DNA of 64,000 nucleotides, from positions 1 to 64,000 of the forward strand of contig JAUNJF010000012.1 in NCBI GenBank assembly GCA_030533405.1, in the 5' to 3' direction. The notes beneath the pieces were generated by a model that was given only the letters and a program-made list of their open reading frames with translations, did no database searches and was not told the DNA's origin. Position numbers and translations under genes: made by a program. Source of the DNA: Eubacteriales bacterium. GTDB taxonomy: Bacteria > Bacillota > Clostridia > Lachnospirales > Lachnospiraceae. Shown here in pieces: positions 62,515 through 64,000 of the stretch (positions are counted from its first letter, which is position 1; each line of letters starts with the position of its first letter).

Positions 62515-63231
62515 ATGATGTACAAGTGGATAACGTTACCTGATGAATTTCTTTTTATTCAAAATGGAACAACGGGATTTCGAGGTGGAAATCAAGGCTG
62601 GTGGAAAGATAAAAATGATGTTTTGTGCCGATATGGTTGTGGTGTGATTGCAGTATGTGATTTGGAAAGCTATTTATATAGAAGAAACACATCAAAATCT
62701 ATGGAGTATAAAACGTATTATGCCTATGTAGAAGGAAGATTTGCAGGACACTATTCGATTTGGAATCTGCCGATAATCCGTACAATAGGATTATTACCTA
62801 TTAAAATGGAAAAAGGAATCCGTACTTATATGAAAGAACATCTTGGTATGCGGTGTGATGTGCGGTGGGCGAGGCGTTGGAATGCGAAGCATGTGTTGCG
62901 TGATATAATTAAGATGTTATGTCAGGATATACCAGTGGTGGCATCCTATGATTGTTCGTTGCGCGGAACACCATTAGATTATTATATGTATGATGAGGAA
63001 AAACAGGAACTTGTGAAAGATGCTGCTATGCGATCGCATTATTTTACGATTATAGGAGTTTGGACGACAGAGCAGAATGTATATAATAGAAATGATAGTG
63101 TGCAAATACCAGCGGTTCATACTATTTATTTAGAGATAGCCACATATGGTTTAAAGAGATTTATTTCTTTTGAAAGTTGGGCGAAACAACTTGGATGCTT
63201 TACGAATATATTAACAATAGAGGTAAAATAG
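62515..63231 (+). CDS. C39-like cysteine peptidase-fold protein
   Basis: 238 residues without a clear signal peptide. The block NQGWWKDKNDVLCRYGCGVI with a Cys resembles the start of papain-like C39 domains (normally Q...CGxA), and SHYFTIIGVW supplies a His; an Asn/Asp downstream is not certain. Function unknown; by context it may process a surface protein or be a non-enzymatic member. GAGGAAAG before ATG 62515. Last gene of the envelope operon, ended by the hairpin at 63297. Confidence 0.55.
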   Translation: MMYKWITLPDEFLFIQNGTTGFRGGNQGWWKDKNDVLCRYGCGVIAVCDLESYLYRRNTSKSMEYKTYYAYVEGRFAGHYSIWNLPIIRTIGLLPIKMEKGIRTYMKEHLGMRCDVRWARRWNAKHVLRDIIKMLCQDIPVVASYDCSLRGTPLDYYMYDEEKQELVKDAAMRSHYFTIIGVWTTEQNVYNRNDSVQIPAVHTIYLEIATYGLKRFISFESWAKQLGCFTNILTIEVK

Positions 63232-63296
63232 TGCTTTTTTACTAGAAAATCCCCCATATATGGTGGGTATATGTTATAAATGATAGAAGATGAAAA

Positions 63297-63324
63297 ATTG
63301 TACATAAAAAAGTACAATCTTTTT
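63297..63324 (+). terminator. Terminator of the envelope operon
   Basis: ATTGTAC (63297-63303) with GTACAAT (63312-63318) and a T run CTTTTT. Confidence 0.8.
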
Positions 63325-63334
63325 GAAATAACGC

Positions 63335-63363
63335 TTGCAATACCATGAAAACTAGGTTATACT
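63335..63363 (+). promoter_or_regulatory. Promoter of the S10 operon
   Basis: TTGCAA (63335-63340), 17 bases, TATACT (63358-63363). Confidence 0.85.
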
Positions 63364-63369
63364 AGCACT

Positions 63370-63626
63370 TGCTGTGACATTGATAGCGAAGAAGCGTGAG
63401 GTTGCTACTGATTCAGTAGGTTTTCCGTGGAGCGAATGTCAAGTTAAGAAACTGACGGCAAGTCACTGTACCATAACCATCCGGGAAGTCATGGGATTTC
63501 AAAATACGGAGATGACGTGTGAAAGAGCGAATCAGTACATTCTAATTTGCGACACACACGGGAGAGTGTGCAGTCACCACTTGTCGTACAAGAACCAATA
63601 AGTACGAAAAGGAGGCGGCTTTTTTT
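63370..63626 (+). ncRNA. Structured leader RNA of the S10 ribosomal protein operon
   Basis: About 257 untranslated bases between the promoter and rpsJ, GC-richer than nearby intergenic DNA. Domain 1: TGACATT (63375-63381) pairs with AATGTCA (63435-63441), enclosing CTACTG/CAGTAG (63405-63410, 63414-63419). A TGAC-GGCAA-GTCA hairpin follows near 63453-63465. Domain 3: CGACA (63550-63554) with TGTCG (63582-63586), enclosing CACAC/GTGTG (63555-63559, 63566-63570). The last arm ends about 20 bases before the GGAGG. This is the place for autogenous control by a ribosomal protein (L4 in E. coli), but the fold is not one I can name. Confidence 0.65.
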
Positions 63627-63944
63627 ATGGCAAACCAGGTAATGAGAATTACACTTAAGGCTTATGATCACAAGTTAATCGATCAGGCTGCAGCAAACAT
63701 CATTGATACTGTTAAGAAGACAGGTGCAAAGGTTTCAGGTCCTGTACCAATGCCAACTAAGATTGAAAGAGTAACAATTCTTAGAGCGGTTCATAAGTAC
63801 AAAGACTCTAGAGAGCAGTTTGAGCAGAGAACACATAAGAGATTGATCGACGTGATTCAGCCAACACAGAAGACTATCGATGCATTACAGAAGTTAGATA
63901 TGTCAGCTGGTGTTTACATCGATGTTAAGATGAAAACAAAATAA
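63627..63944 (+). CDS. rpsJ: Small ribosomal subunit protein uS10
   Basis: 105-residue 30S protein, also NusE in transcription antitermination. Typical uS10 blocks: [40 protein letters not shown] and [25 protein letters not shown] lies 11 bases before ATG 63627. First gene of the S10-spc cluster; rplC should follow outside the window, and the last 56 bases hold no complete gene (only an AGGAAG-ATG that could open a short leader). Confidence 0.98.
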   Translation: MANQVMRITLKAYDHKLIDQAAANIIDTVKKTGAKVSGPVPMPTKIERVTILRAVHKYKDSREQFEQRTHKRLIDVIQPTQKTIDALQKLDMSAGVYIDVKMKTK

Positions 63945-64000
63945 TCGGTGGAACAAAAATGCTTCAATATAGGAAGCGAAAATGAAACAATTTAATACAG

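Noticed and set aside
63374-63601. 75-codon GTG-started open frame inside the rpsJ leader
   Set aside because: It starts at the predicted transcription start, has no ribosome site, is rich in Cys/His with unusual composition, and overlaps the paired stems of the leader RNA. It is better explained as structured RNA.
63945-64000. Start of rplC at the ATG near 63982
   Set aside because: The codons after it (MKQFNT) do not resemble the L3 N-terminus; the true rplC start is more likely beyond the window.

Overview
The window looks like chromosomal DNA of a low-GC Gram-positive anaerobe of class Clostridia, most likely family Lachnospiraceae. The reasons are the AT-rich composition, strong AGGAGG-type ribosome binding sites, rubrerythrin, a long structured leader before the S10 ribosomal operon, cell-wall-binding repeat proteins and plant-fibre genes (GH51 arabinofuranosidase, bacterial expansin). 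Genus cannot be fixed from sequence alone. No rRNA, tRNA, CRISPR, prophage or recognisable transposase was seen.

Layout. 1-2.4 kb: a marR-MFS efflux operon on the minus strand with a clear promoter and operator. 2.5-5 kb: a frameshifted leucine-rich-repeat membrane protein, then the magnesium transporter mgtE behind a 30-codon leader ORF and three mutually pairing RNA segments that look like a translation-controlled attenuator. 5.1-9.1 kb: a sigma-region-2/anti-sigma chimera, a CmpB-type membrane protein, an ankyrin protein with an unknown partner, and a metallo-beta-lactamase-fold hydrolase. 9.3-13.6 kb: membrane hydrolase-LytTR-DUF3021 and a diguanylate cyclase. 13.6-18.2 kb: xpt-pbuX purine salvage, an ECF sigma/anti-sigma pair and a DUF4003 protein. 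18.2-24.1 kb: a diguanylate cyclase remnant ending in a dispersed repeat, then an ABC exporter with a NarL-type two-component system. 24.2-33.4 kb: rubrerythrin, metY, a chemotaxis receptor, an EamA exporter, an AraC regulator divergent from a GH51 arabinofuranosidase, a HAD phosphatase and an unknown gene. 33.5-42 kb: paaK, an oxidoreductase, aroB, a zinc phospholipase-C-like protein, a methyltransferase, an aminotransferase and a lipoprotein hydrolase. 42-48.4 kb: a 215-bp inverted repeat, ybaK, a split chromate transporter, an SCP2 protein, an expansin, and a CsoR-controlled copA-csoR-copZ operon. 48.4-52.4 kb: cardiolipin synthase and two methyltransferases. 52.5-63.2 kb: a secreted/envelope block, including an eight-gene, tightly packed operon built around an MBOAT acyltransferase. 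63.3 kb to the end: the leader and first gene (rpsJ) of the S10 operon.

How the genes work together. The envelope block (NlpC/P60, two wall-binding transglutaminase-like proteins, AlgI-type MBOAT, AlgJ/DHHW-type SGNH protein, G5 lipoprotein, three secreted SGNH hydrolases, a C39-like peptidase) reads as one surface-polymer acylation and remodelling system. The copper operon carries two CsoR-type operators, one in the promoter spacer and one at the start site. The most novel candidates are the mgtE leader attenuator, the acylation operon, a three-copy dispersed structured repeat with covarying stems, the 215-bp inverted repeat, and the S10 leader RNA.
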